The translations under genes and the position numbers were made by a program. Under the pieces are notes generated by a model that saw only the letters and a program-made list of their open reading frames with translations, made no database searches and had not been told where the DNA came from. Source: Globodera rostochiensis (Eukaryota > Nematoda > Chromadorea > Rhabditida > Heteroderidae). Taken from it: 64,000 nucleotides of DNA. The stretch spans positions 1,308,162-1,372,161 of the forward strand of contig JAEVLN010000002.1 of NCBI GenBank assembly GCA_018350325.1. The letters run 5' to 3'. Numbering within the stretch: position 1 is the first letter of the stretch; every line of letters begins with the position of its first letter. Positions 10,018 through 19,852 of this stretch are shown one piece after another.

Positions 10018-10641
10018 TTAAATTTTTCGAATAATTCCTTTTTGAGTTTCATTCCTCAAAACGTTCATCATTTTTTCACATTCCACTTTTTTTCCCAAAA
10101 CGGTTAATTCTCTCGTACCCGGTTTTATGAAAAAGGTGGAGTTTTCGGCAAAAACCGGTGTCCCCTCATAACAATCTTCACCGATTTTTCTGTCCCAGAA
10201 TATTTTTTCCGGAGTGACGGGGACGCAAAACCCGACCTCCAAAGTCTCTCCTATCCATTTCGCGACTAAATCGTCTCGGTTAAAAACTTTACGGATTCCC
10301 TCATTCGGGTTGATTTGCAAAAGAGCTTCCGCTAATTTAAGTTGGAAGTTGGTATTTTCGCATGCTTGGGTATATATTTGATCATATTCACGCTTCCTCG
10401 CCTCGTTTAAGCGGTAGAGTGCGTAATTCACGCGTGTGTTCATATTTTTGTTTTCTTGCCCTGATTTACTTCTCACTTTACTCTGTTCAACCTTTTTTAT
10501 CCAGTTTGAATCTGGCGTTGTCACTGTTGTCCTTCTTCTTCTTTCTAATTCCCACAATTCATTTGCATAATTTATTTCTACTTCTTCCTCTTTGTTTATT
10601 TTCAATTGAAATTGCGTTAATTTGATCGCGAAGTTCGGCAA
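10018..10641 (-). CDS. Env-like middle ORF between gag and pol
   Basis: A frame of up to 207 codons overlapping the end of gag by about 80 nt and the open pol frame by about 30 nt. Relative to gag it is in the +1 frame, and pol is -1 relative to it. The N-terminal part is charged and helical. The C-terminal part has cysteines in a pattern resembling viral surface proteins (a CVPVTPEKIFW stretch, then CYEGTPVF, a possible N-glycosylation site ENST, and FIKPGTRELTVLGKKVEC). The pol frame continues with a helical stretch and then a transmembrane segment, as in the stem and anchor of an envelope protein. I infer an Env-like module sitting between Gag and protease; this rests on appearance, not on a database match. 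No CCHC knuckle is visible. Access could be by programmed frameshifting or splicing, or indels may have split one original frame. Confidence 0.6.
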   Translation of the reverse strand: MPNFAIKLTQFQLKINKEEEVEINYANELWELERRRRTTVTTPDSNWIKKVEQSKVRSKSGQENKNMNTRVNYALYRLNEARKREYDQIYTQACENTNFQLKLAEALLQINPNEGIRKVFNRDDLVAKWIGETLEVGFCVPVTPEKIFWDRKIGEDCYEGTPVFAENSTFFIKPGTRELTVLGKKVECEKMMNVLRNETQKGIIRKI

Positions 10642-11464
10642 TTTGGCTTTTCAGTTCGTCTCCTTTTTCGTCATTTTCCAGCTCTTCCTTGATTTGGAGT
10701 ACTTTTTTTGTTTGTTTGATTGCCTCCGAAAGTGATGTCGGTTTGTCCATAAAGAATAATTTTCGTTTTAAAATTGTTGGTAAGCCATTTACGAAGTAAT
10801 GGATGGCTTCCTTTTCTCTTGCTTCTTTTGTGTAATCTGGGTCCGGGGATGCTTGGTCTACCCATTCTTTTATTTTATTGGCGAATTCCGAAACTGTATT
10901 TTGACCCATTTTTGCTTTGGCTAGCATCCTACGGGCCCACATTGGCCCATCAAGTTTCCGAGTCTGATCAGCAATGGTCTCTGTCAAATCTCGCCACGTT
11001 TTCTTTTTCTCAGGGGGCAAAGCGAAAAATAATTCTTTGGCCTCGCCTTCCAGGAACAGAGGCAAAAGCCTCACGCAATCTGCCGGCAACCAATTAGATG
11101 CGGTTGCTAAAATGTTGAAATCTTTCAAAAAGGTGTAAAAATCCGTTTGGTTTCCATCAAATTTGGGTATTTTTATGCCTGGTGGGAGATTGGTTGCACC
11201 TTTCTGCGCAATTTTATTTTCAAGGTCTGCCACCTTCAGCTTTAAAGCTTCATGTTTCTGTTCAAGGTCCCCATCAGGCATTCTTTTGCTAGTCTCCTGC
11301 TTGTCTTCCGCTTTTTTCTTTTCCCTTTCAACTCTTCTTAGCTCTCTTTCCCGGTCACTTTCAGTCTTATCCTTATATATTTTTTTGAGATATTCTGGTT
11401 TATCGATATTTGATTTGTCAATTTTGGCTAATCTTGGACTGGTTTGGTTTCCCGATTTTTTCAA
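10559..11464 (-). CDS. gag: Retrotransposon Gag
   Basis: 301 residues. A lysine/glutamate-rich N-terminal coiled-coil (about 25-90) is followed by a retrotransposon capsid region with FDGNQTDFYTFLKDF, LPLFLEGEAKELFFALP and WADQ-like helices, then a second charged helix. This matches the general Ty3/gypsy capsid pattern (PF03732-like, from memory). It would form the virus-like particle in which reverse transcription occurs. The C-terminus is short and basic (RGRSRNKLCK) with no zinc knuckle, so RNA binding would rely on basic residues or on another domain. It starts at the first ATG after a long leader. Confidence 0.85.
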   Translation of the reverse strand: MKKSGNQTSPRLAKIDKSNIDKPEYLKKIYKDKTESDRERELRRVEREKKKAEDKQETSKRMPDGDLEQKHEALKLKVADLENKIAQKGATNLPPGIKIPKFDGNQTDFYTFLKDFNILATASNWLPADCVRLLPLFLEGEAKELFFALPPEKKKTWRDLTETIADQTRKLDGPMWARRMLAKAKMGQNTVSEFANKIKEWVDQASPDPDYTKEAREKEAIHYFVNGLPTILKRKLFFMDKPTSLSEAIKQTKKVLQIKEELENDEKGDELKSQIAELRDQINAISIENKQRGRSRNKLCK

Positions 11465-12221
11465 AGTTTTAGTTTATTTTGTTTGGATTTTTAATTTAAT
11501 TCTTTACTTTTAAAGATTTTAGGTTTAATTATTTATTTTATTTATTCTTCAATAACAACAGCTAACCGAAACGTTGATGCCAATTGAGTACACTTCAATC
11601 AAGGCCACACTTTTGTCCGTGTTTAGCGATACGTCGTCTTCGTATTGAGAAATTAGTAATAATATCGGAATTTATTATGACGGCACCTTTAATTTAGTGA
11701 TTAACTTATAAAGAATTATTATGTTTATATTTTTATTCCATTTTTAACGAATTATAATGTTTAAGTGATAATGTAATTAAATGAGCGCTTTTCTGAGTGA
11801 GGAGAATAAAATAAATCGCCGTTTTTATGTCTTATGGCAACTGATCAGTGATGATTACATATGACTGCCTAGGATTCCGATCAACTGACATTTTTCTCCA
11901 TTTTTAATTGAGCTTCGTTCCACTTTTTTCTGTCATAGGATTAACTTCTGATCGACGCGTAATTTATTGCTTTATTTTCGACATTTTTCTCAATTTCTTC
12001 CCTCTGTATTTTTCTCGGGATGCCGATTAATTGCTTTTAATCTTTAGCTCTTTCTTTTTTAATCTTTTCATTCGAAATTCCTATGCTTTTTCCAAGCGAC
12101 CCCTTAGACCAACGGTTGGCGCCAAACACATTCGTCCTCGGCCGCGATTCGGCTGTCATTCGTGCCTTTGCACTGAACAATTGTTGTCGGTGAGCAGTTG
12201 CATTGCAGGTGGCGATGGTAG

Positions 12222-12295
12222 AGCGTGAGAGCGAGGGCGTGAGAAAGAGAGAGAGAGAAAGACAGAGAGAGAGAGGCAGAGAGAGGGAGAGACCG
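12222..12295 (+). repeat. GA-rich tract upstream of the antisense gene
   Basis: About 70 nt composed almost only of G and A on the plus strand, mostly GAGAGA repeats. It lies 220-290 nt before the antisense start codon, so it could be part of its promoter; this is inference from position. Confidence 0.6.
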
Positions 12296-12511
12296 AATGA
12301 TGAAGTTAAGTGATCGCCGGTGAATTTTAAATTTGAATGGCCAATTTATACAAAGGGTTATTTGGGGGGAGGGGTTTGAATGGGGGGGGGGGGATAGTGT
12401 AAATACTCCGTCAATGGGCTCATTTGGCCTTTTCATTCATCTTTTTTTTCTTTACTTTAAATTTATTCTCTCAGTTTTTTTCTTTTCGTCCAATCAATTT
12501 CGCTTCAGCAA

Positions 12512-12952
12512 ATGGAAACTCCAATTTGGGAGTTCAAATCGTCCGGACCGTGTTCTTTTCCGTGTAATCCGCCAAAAGTCTGCTTCACCCCGATTCACTA
12601 TACCGCGCCAGACATTTGTATTCCGCCCGGCGTTAATCCGAATGATTTCGGCCATTATTTGACCCTTACCGAAAACACTGTCCTGATTTCTCTTCTCATG
12701 GTTCTTTTGGGCGGGATTGGCATCGGGCTTCTTCTTTCCTTTAGTTGGTGTTTGTTTCGAAAGGTTCGTCCTTTTTTATTCCTTTATTCTTTTTTGATTA
12801 TCAGAGCGTGCCCCGCGCGCGTTCAGTCAATCTTCGCGCGCCTCAGCCGCCAAAGGCTCGGCCCACCGTCTTTTCGATGGCCGTTGTAAGTCCAAAGTTT
12901 CTTTTTGTATATTGGCCATTTTTCTTTTCAGCCGCATGTGTCCGCGGTTTAG
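12512..12952 (+). CDS. Antisense spliced single-pass membrane protein inside the retrotransposon
   Basis: Three phase-0 exons are visible on the strand opposite gag/pol: 12512-12763 (84 codons), 12805-12885 (27 codons) and 12932-12952 (6 codons plus TAG). The introns are 41 and 46 nt, with donors GTTCGT and GTAAGT and acceptors ATTATCAG and CTTTTCAG, normal for nematodes. The 117-residue product starts METPIWEF, has four to five cysteines in a Pro-rich N-terminal domain (CSFPCNPPKVCF), a membrane segment near residues 54-80 (LISLLMVLLGGIGIGLLLSF), then a short Arg/Pro-rich tail. The ATG follows a CTTCAG acceptor by four bases, as trans-spliced nematode mRNAs often do. Family not recognised. 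It could be an element-encoded accessory protein or a captured host gene. Unspliced, the first exon would read to 12889. Confidence 0.65.
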
Positions 12953-13289
12953 CGTTTTGCGTTTCCTTTGTGCTGTTCTCAACAGATTGGATCGTTGTTG
13001 CCTCTTTTCCCTTTTATTTTCCGGTATCGGTCTCGTTTCTTTGCCTTTTTATTTTGGTCGAATATTTATTTACATAATTAATTAATTCTTCATAATATTT
13101 GTTATTTGGTTAATTCTAATTTTTCACATTCTGCATAATAATCTCATTTATTTAATATCCGTTTTTATTTTCATTTATTTTAACTTTATAATAATTTTTT
13201 GGGAAATAAATCAGAATTTTACACTGTGCCAAACTATTATGGCTTGCGGGGAATGTGCCATTTTCATCATAATCTACCCAATATCCTTC

Positions 13290-13307
13290 CCCGGTGCGGG
13301 ACCTCCA
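13290..13307 (-). promoter_or_regulatory. Primer-binding site of the LTR element
   Basis: Directly inside the 5' LTR the minus strand reads TGGAGGTCCCGCACCGGG. It starts with TGG, the complement of a tRNA CCA end, at the expected zero spacing. The first ten bases fit a tRNA ending GGGACCTCCA, as in glutamine tRNAs; the assignment is from memory and tentative. Confidence 0.65.
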
Positions 13308-13605
13308 TGAAACCAAGGAAGTTCCGTCCCTTTGGGATTCCCTTTTAGTCGAACAATGTGCTTTATTCCGTAGACGTACAAGGGTTAAATGTGAGGGACA
13401 AGCGGCTTCCCCGGTTCGGGCCGGGGAAGGAAAAGGGGGTCGGGATCCGGATCCGACGATCAAAGTGATTATTGAGGAAGAGCGGAGGTGAAACAGAGGC
13501 GAGTCCCCGGGGGTGGAGATGAGGAAAAGCCCCGCCCCTCAAACACAAAATAGATGAGAGTGAGGGGAGAGTAAAATAATGGTTAAATGAAACAATTGTT
13601 CGTCA
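13308..13605 (-). repeat. 5' LTR
   Basis: 298 bp partner of 2847-3144, with TG...CA ends and CGTG directly outside. It should hold the element's promoter and polyadenylation signals, which I could not pinpoint. Confidence 0.95.
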
Positions 13606-14732
13606 CGTGCAATTATTTCATTGCAATAAAGAGTCGTCAGCCTTTTTAACAATTAAATTATAAAATCATTTCCTCCATAATTCACAATCAAATTGGAGCG
13701 TTTTATAACCATATCCCCTGTTGGCGGAATGTGCTGCGAGCCCACAACACAGTAACCAGCTGCTGGAGGGCACTACCGTACCTGCTGGTGATGGATGTAG
13801 CAGTTTAAATTTCAGTCTTAAAATTTTAGAAGATATTATAAATCATATTCTGTCTCAAGACTTTGTGAAGCAAAGATAAAATATCAAACAAATTTGTTTA
13901 GCTTGAGGGCGGTAAATTTTTTATAGTCCAAATTTCTTAACAAAATAGTTTTTTTCCCCTAATACAGACGTTCGATATCCATTAATTGTTTACGAACTAC
14001 CTGTGTATATTTCAGCATTTCATTATTATTTAAAGTTCTTTAAAAATACATGCTTAAATTTAAATACTAATTTTTTTTTGCAAAAATCCGTAATTTTTAA
14101 TTCAGAATTAAAATTTAGCATAAACATTATGTCATTTTTTGAAATTTAACCATTGGCTACCGAACCGAGTACAGGCCGGTCCCAATACAGACCGGGGCAA
14201 TAATTAGGGATCGGCACTTTATTTCACCTTTTGACCCATTTCCTTTTTAATTTGATTGGCAAGTTTTTGCTTAATAATGGCATAATAACACTTTAATTGG
14301 GGTTGGTCCCCGACCCCTCGGGGGCGGGAAAGTCGGGGTCAAGGTTGGCAATGTCGAGGTCGGGGTCGGGGACGACCAAATTTTTCGGGGTCGGTGTTCA
14401 GGGTTGAAGAAAATTCTGTTCATAAAAATTTTTTTTATAAAAAATTTTGCAATGTCTTCGGGAACCGATTGCGTGACTTTTCCGCATCGGCAGTTAAAAT
14501 AAACGGGCAAAAAGCGAGAAAACTAATCTGACAAGACACAATCATACAATAATCATTTCATATAAAAATGTAAGCATGGCAACGGAGTAGAAGTGTTGCT
14601 TAAAAATGTTTATTCCAATTTAATCACTTGCGTTCGGAATGTACTAGCGCTTTTTGCCACAGGTTTTAATATTTTTTGTCAAATTACGGGAAAGTTAACT
14701 TTCATATTTTATTGAAAGCATTAAATTTAGTG
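13606..14732. other. Intergenic, no gene seen
   Basis: AT-rich, with a GGGGTCGGGG-rich dispersed repeat at about 14290-14412 (separate entry). Nothing else recognised. Confidence 0.6.
14290..14412. repeat. Dispersed GGTTGG/CCCCGACC repeat, copy 1
   Basis: A GC-rich island of CCCCGACC and GGTCGGGG words facing each other. Related copies lie at about 17818-17905, 48799-48978 and 49913-50095. The 48799 copy has 8 bp target duplications, so the family is probably hAT-type MITEs. Confidence 0.6.
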
Positions 14733-17414
14733 ATGGAGCTGTTCTTCTTCCGTCATGCCGAGTACGATCGGCTGTACAACTGCACAGGGCTAGAGATAAA
14801 CTCGATTCCACTGGAGCGTCGGCAGTTTGTGCCGGAGTCAATCGCTGTTTGCGTCTTATGCGTCATTTATTATGTGAGATGATCTACTGATCATTGCCAA
14901 ATCAATCTGACCAATGAAGGTTCTGTACGTGCCCTGCATGTGCTCGCTTTGGAAGCATATGCGGGACAACTCCTGCTATAAGTTGCTCTTCTACATCGGC
15001 ATAACTGATCTGGCCATATTGTGGATTCCCGGTTTTTTCTGCGGTTTGGCCAATCTATGCGGTGCCGTTTTCTGCTCCTGTCCGACACTGATGTATTTTG
15101 TGGGAGTGTTAGCGCTAGGTTGAAAACGTATTTATTAAATCCCATTTATTTCTCTTTTTAAGCTCTTTGGGTTGCTGAAAGTTCTGCTGATTTGGTAAAT
15201 TTGTCATCGCTTAATGGAATTAATAACGAATTTTAAATGCCTATTTGCTAAAAGATTTTGGCTTTTAATCGCTGTCTCGATCTCGTCTCCCCCCGTTTCT
15301 CGCACATTTTGTTCTCCGGCCCTCGCACATCGCTTTGGATCACCGGCTGCTCCCTTTACGCCCTTTATTGGGTTTTTTTCATGAAGCCCATCGTGTACAG
15401 CAAATTTACTTCGGCTGGTTCTTCTATCCATTTGTTGGCTATCGCACCGGTGATGATCAACAAGAGGTGATCAGAACAAGGAATTCTTTCTCGGTTATCA
15501 ATTCTTATGTACTTGGAGAATCGCCAAGGAGTTATTTTCACAATTTAAAAAAACCAAAATTTGCCAATTTTTGGAAAAAAAAATACAAAAATTGGTAAAC
15601 ATGATTCGGGTCTGGATCTTGGTCCGTATAAAGCACCAGGATCAGGTTATCTTTTTAACCCCGGTAAATCCTACTTGATCATTTACAAAATTTTGACCCG
15701 GGATTTTTCAAATTCCGGGCTTTATATGGCAGTGCTTAAGAGTTGGAAATAGATTTAAACAAGTGACTGGTTTAGGGTTTTAAGACCATTTGAACTTCCA
15801 AAGAGAAGAGGATAATTTATTGAAAAGGAAAAGCTTATTAACATAAAAGGGTGATCGGGAGAACAGGGATTTTGGGCATGGAAAGTTGGAAATGGAACGA
15901 CCTCAGATTTTAGAGCAGTCCCAAACAGGCTACGCAGACCGATCAGACAGACAGACCCCCGAATGGGAATTGGGGTGAACTTAAAAGTGATACGAGAGGG
16001 GCGGGGGTAAGGCTCGAAACATAAAGAATTGGGCCAGGGATCACAAAATGCCCTATTTTTATGGCAAATGCCATAATTTTGGAAATTTGCCATATTTCGA
16101 ACTTGCCATAACTTTGCCATATTTTAGAGGTTTGTGAAAAATTCTCATTTTTACGGGGAAAAAAAGATTCAATTTGTAATTTAAATGCGCGCAAAAAAAT
16201 TTATATATACCTAAATTAAAGTACGAACAATGGCTGCACCGAGTGCATAACATTGCCGTGGCATTTCTGACCCCGCTTATTTATCTGATATTTGCCGCCA
16301 AACTTTTTTACGACGTTCGAATGAACCGCCGACAGTTTGGCGTTGTCCTCTCCGAAATGGGCGCAGTGCAAAAACGGGTTGCTGTTTTTGATCACTTTTA
16401 AACAGATTTTTGATCACTTTGTATAATATTTCGCTTGGTTTAGATCTTTGCCCAAGTGTTTTTGGTCTCCCTGATTAACACTTTTGCCAGCTTTCTTTAC
16501 GTTTACTTACAAAGCAACGAAGTCAACCAGTGGATGATCACTTTTACGGAATTTGCTTGGTCAAAAAGAATGAACAAATTTGTTGATTTTTATTTTTTGA
16601 TTCAGGTTCCACGTTCATGGTATCGGCAATCTTGCTTTCTTATTTTTATTTACCTAATCACTAGGGCCACAAATTATATGGAAATCCATATTTTTTTGCG
16701 CATCGGAACAGCGTATAAAAAACCATAAATAGTGTTTTTAACTTTGGTTGAAGCTTCTAGAACCCATTTTATAATCCATATTTCGCGTTTATTCATATTT
16801 CGCCATTTTTCAAAAATTCCTTAACAAAAATGCAATAAAAACCAAAATACACCCCTAAGGATCGAATTTTAAAAAATTTTCAAAAAATGCAACCCTAAAA
16901 ATTGACTTTTTCACGACTAAAAATTCTTACAAACAAAAAAATTTTTTTAAATTCTGCTTAATTTCAAAAATTTTTTTCTGAAATGCCTTCAATTTACATA
17001 TAAAAAATTTTATTTCTCTTATTACTTTAATTAGGAAAATCTTGCCCATTTTTTGCTAAATTGAAAAATTTTTTTATCCATATTTCGTCTATATTTTAAA
17101 ATTTTGACCATATTTGGTCCATATTTTACAATTTTTCATCCATATTTTATGGCCATATTTCGAGTTTTTTTGTCCATTAATTTGTGGCCCTACTAATCAC
17201 ACCTTGCTTGTCCCAAGGATTGCCTCCGGTCATTTATTTGGCCTTTAATAAAACCATACGCGCGGATTGCCGTCTGATGTTCGTGAAACTGTTCCAGAGT
17301 CACCGTATAGACCACATAGGCGTGGTTACTGTAGTTCGACCGAAAATAACCCTGATGAACGGAACTTCGCGCAACTGTGAGTTCTGCAACGATCATCCGC
17401 CAGGAGCTTCGTGA
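14733..17414 (+). CDS. SRT-family serpentine chemoreceptor, eight exons, one frameshift
   Basis: Exons 14733-14873, 14920-15118, 15163-15194, 15255-15466, 16222-16377, 16444-16559, 16606-16619 and 17218-17414 join in phase to about 355 residues, a normal SRT length. Family hallmarks seen: YNCTG near the N-terminus, YVPCM at the start of helix 1, SCYKLLFYIGITDLAIL, GLANLCGAVFCSCP, ADLILAFNRCLD after helix 3, WFFYPFVGY in the loop before helix 5, SLINTFASFLYVYLQ in helix 6, and HGLPPVIYLAFNKTIR in helix 7. SRT receptors are seven-helix chemosensory receptors of nematode neurons. In exon 4, near 15403-15408, the frame is one base short: the helix-4 frame and the WFFYP frame differ by one, at a TTT run. 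That is either a sequencing error or the first step to a pseudogene. Exon 7 is only 14 nt. The last intron is 598 nt because a 531 bp MITE sits in it. Confidence 0.85.
16662..17192. mobile_element. hAT-type MITE in the last SRT intron
   Basis: Perfect 15 bp terminal inverted repeats, TAGGGCCACAAATTA at 16662-16676 and its complement at 17178-17192, flanked by the 8 bp duplication CTAATCAC (16654-16661 and 17193-17200). An 8 bp duplication with TAGGG ends is diagnostic of hAT elements. The 531 bp interior is AT-rich with repeated CATATTTC words and no ORF. Removing it and one duplication leaves a 59 nt intron, the usual size here. Confidence 0.93.
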
Positions 17415-18650
17415 TGAGATTTTTCAGTGATCTCAAACAAATCCCGATCGTTTAATATTTTATGCAATTTTTCGAGATTCCCGATTGAAATCTCGATCGG
17501 TCCTCATGTCCAAACTTTAATTAGAATTGTATAAGACGTTTATTTCCAAAAATAAGTGCTCAGAACTTCAAACAAGAAATTGAGCGTCTTCCGCGACGGC
17601 CGAACTTATTGAGTGATCTGAGGAAGAAGTAAATTGGATTTGTTGTTGGAATTTGGTATGTAGTTGGCATCTTTCGTCTTTTTTGGTACTTTGGCATTAT
17701 TTTTTTCTAAAAATTTGCCCTGGACTCCGACCCGGCAAACAGGGGTTTCAAAGCGGGCAGAAGGAGTTTTATAGTTTAAAAATTTTTTTAACCCTGCTTG
17801 TGGAATGAAATAAAGTTGTTCCCCGACGCCTCCGGGGACAGACATGACACCCTTGAAAAACCCCGATTCTTGACATTCCCGCCCCGAAGGGTCGGGGAGC
17901 AACTCTGGAATGACTAAATATATAAAAAGTTGACAACTAATTTGAAGCAAAGTTTGCCAAAATGTGCCTTTAGCGAAAATCCAACTAGGTAGTCACTGAC
18001 ATGATTGAATCTTTTAAAATCAAAAATATCGCAAAACGGACATACGTCGAAATGCACTTTCCTCCTCCTCCACCAGAACAAAAGTCCATCACGCAATTCG
18101 CGTTCCAATATTTCCATATGCAAATTTTAACGGTAGGGGTCGTTTGAGTCTGGCCGATTGAGTCTGGGCCAGTTGAGTCTGGCCGGTTGAGTCTGGCCGG
18201 TTGAGTCTGGTGGCCAGTTGAGTCTGGCCGGTTAAGTCTGGCCGGTTGAGTCTGGTTAGAAGGAAAAAAAAGTTGCAATATTTTGGAAATTAAATTTTCT
18301 GAACCGGTTTCAATAACCGTTTAAATATTATAAATGCTTAAATTATTCTTTTTTGAGACTTAGAAAAGATCTAGGAGCGATTTAAAGTAATTTTTGCAGA
18401 TTTTTAAAGCTAACTTAACCGATTAAAAAAGCGAATTAAGTGCTTTGCTACAACATTCTTGATCAAAATTCGGTTTCATCGCCAAAACAAACCTATAGAA
18501 GTGTTTTGCTTAGGCTTAAACCTAAGCTAGCCTAGGCTTAAAGCTACAGTATTCTATGTATAACCTGAAAACCAAAATTTTTAGGCGCCTATTTTGAGAT
18601 TTTTCGAGCCTAAAAATAAGCCTTAATATATAAAGGGTTATCTTTGACTG
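17415..18650. other. Intergenic with repeats
   Basis: Contains a GC-rich dispersed repeat (about 17818-17905) and a minisatellite (18138-18255). No gene recognised. Confidence 0.6.
18138..18255 (+). repeat. 14-15 bp minisatellite
   Basis: About eight copies of a GTTGAGTCTGGCCG unit with minor variation. Confidence 0.9.
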
Positions 18651-18651
18651 A

Positions 18652-19281
18652 TCAATTCCGCTTATCTTTTCCCCCAATTTCCGGCCAAAGACAACGCCGG
18701 CGCTTCTTCTGCTCAAGCCGTGGCCAAATGGTTGATTACTCCCCGCGGGGATGGTTTGTCGAAGATTGTTCATTGTTTTTTTTTTATTTGGAAGGAATGG
18801 AAGAACTCAAAAGGGGTAATTTCATTTTATAATCAATTTGTCTGGGTGTAATTATTCCCTTCGTCTTTTAGTCATTTGTCAATGCCTTCTTGAGTCGGCG
18901 AATTTCATCATCAAATTTTGGCCTGAGAACGATCGCTTTGTGCCATTTGAGCTAAAAAATAATTGGACGGGGGGAACGATTGACATTTCGACAAATTGAC
19001 AAAGACGACCGGCTGTTGGTGCGTTGTCCAATTGTGCGAGAAGAGGACAAATGGGCCAAGTCGGAGGAGGAGGCGATTGAGTGGGAATGGACTCGGCTAC
19101 GGAATTGGATCACCAGTCGCTTCAACGATCGGGACATCGGCGCCGGGTAAGGGAATGGCAATTAGGTAAATTTTTAGCTAAAACTCCCTTCTCATCGTTA
19201 AAAGTCTTCTTATTTTTAGGATGTTTACGGGCAAACGAAGGGTTAAGTGAGCCCACCGAGAATGGACGGATGGCATTTTGA
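18652..19281 (+). pseudogene. 5'-truncated, frameshifted F-box-like family relic
   Basis: Coding remains run from a FPQFPAKDNAGASSAQ stretch, through AVAKWLITPRGDGLSK, an intron at about 18824-18870, ANFIIKFWP, FVPFELKNNWTG, then LLVRCPIVREEDKWA, EWEWTRLRNW, FNDRDIG, a second intron, and ANEGLSEPTENG before a stop at 19281. These strings match the C-terminal half of a large protein family I recall from cyst nematode genomes, usually annotated with an N-terminal F-box. The F-box half is absent. At least three single-base frame changes are needed (near 18883, at the GGGGGG run near 18970, and just after the second intron). The gene is therefore decayed. Family assignment is from memory. Confidence 0.65.
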
Positions 19282-19852
19282 TGGAGGAAATTTGAACTGA
19301 AAATCGTTTAAACGACACAAAAATTGTGCCGTATGAATGTGCCGATTTAATTTTTTGGAATAGCTTAAAACGGACGAGCGGGGAATAGAGACAAAGCGCG
19401 TTTTTTATATATATTTTAGCAAAAATGTTTATTTTTGCCTTTTCAAAATGGGTTTTGGCACAATACAAGCATTCCCGACTGGGTTGTCGGTTCCTGGGAA
19501 TTCTTCGGGTATCCGAAGTATCGAAATTTCATTTTGTGTTTTCCGTTATTTTTTAGGCATTTCGAGTTTCGTTTCGTTTCGTAGAATTTTTTCATGTCTG
19601 TTTTGTTTCGTGTTTCGTTAAATGAAAAAATGTTTCGTTTCGTTTCTTACTTCGTTAATGACGATTTTAAAACAAAAAAAAAAAACAAAAAAGCATCCCT
19701 AAAGATCGAGGTTTTTGATCAAAAATGCACTCTAGTGGTGGTGTAGTTTTGCGGGGTCGAGGACGGCGTTTCAGCCCTAATATTTACGTCCAACTGGACA
19801 ATTTTCACCCCACCAACACTTTGGGTGATTTCATATTCCGTCAAAAGTTTAG
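19282..19852. other. Intergenic, no gene seen
   Basis: AT-rich. A GTTTCGTTTCGT-type low-complexity patch lies at about 19565-19655. Confidence 0.6.

Larger units (their letters stand above)
11465..13307. other. Unusually long leader between 5' LTR and gag
   Basis: 1.84 kb separates the LTR from gag. On the gag strand it has no plausible ORF. On the other strand it carries a spliced gene (separate entry) preceded by a GA-rich tract. The remainder is AT-rich. Confidence 0.7.
2847..13605 (-). mobile_element. Full-length Ty3/gypsy-type LTR retrotransposon
   Basis: A 10,759 bp element transcribed right to left. It has 298 bp LTRs with TG...CA ends at 2847-3144 and 13308-13605, flanked by the 4 bp duplication CGTG (2843-2846 and 13606-13609). 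Order in its own direction: 5' LTR, primer-binding site, a 1.8 kb leader holding an antisense gene, gag, a middle ORF, pol, 3' LTR. Within pol the order protease, reverse transcriptase, RNase H, integrase places it in the Ty3/gypsy group. The two LTRs look identical by eye and both main ORFs are open, so insertion is probably recent and the element possibly still active. No clear polypurine tract is visible beside the 3' LTR. Confidence 0.93.

Noticed and set aside
12107..12126. TGGCGCCAACCGTTGG on the minus strand, similar to a lysine-type primer-binding site
   Set aside because: It lies nearly 1.2 kb from the LTR; a good TGG-starting site is directly next to the LTR, so this is at most a relic.
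12031..12436. Short frames around the GA-rich tract in the retrotransposon leader
   Set aside because: They consist of translated simple sequence.
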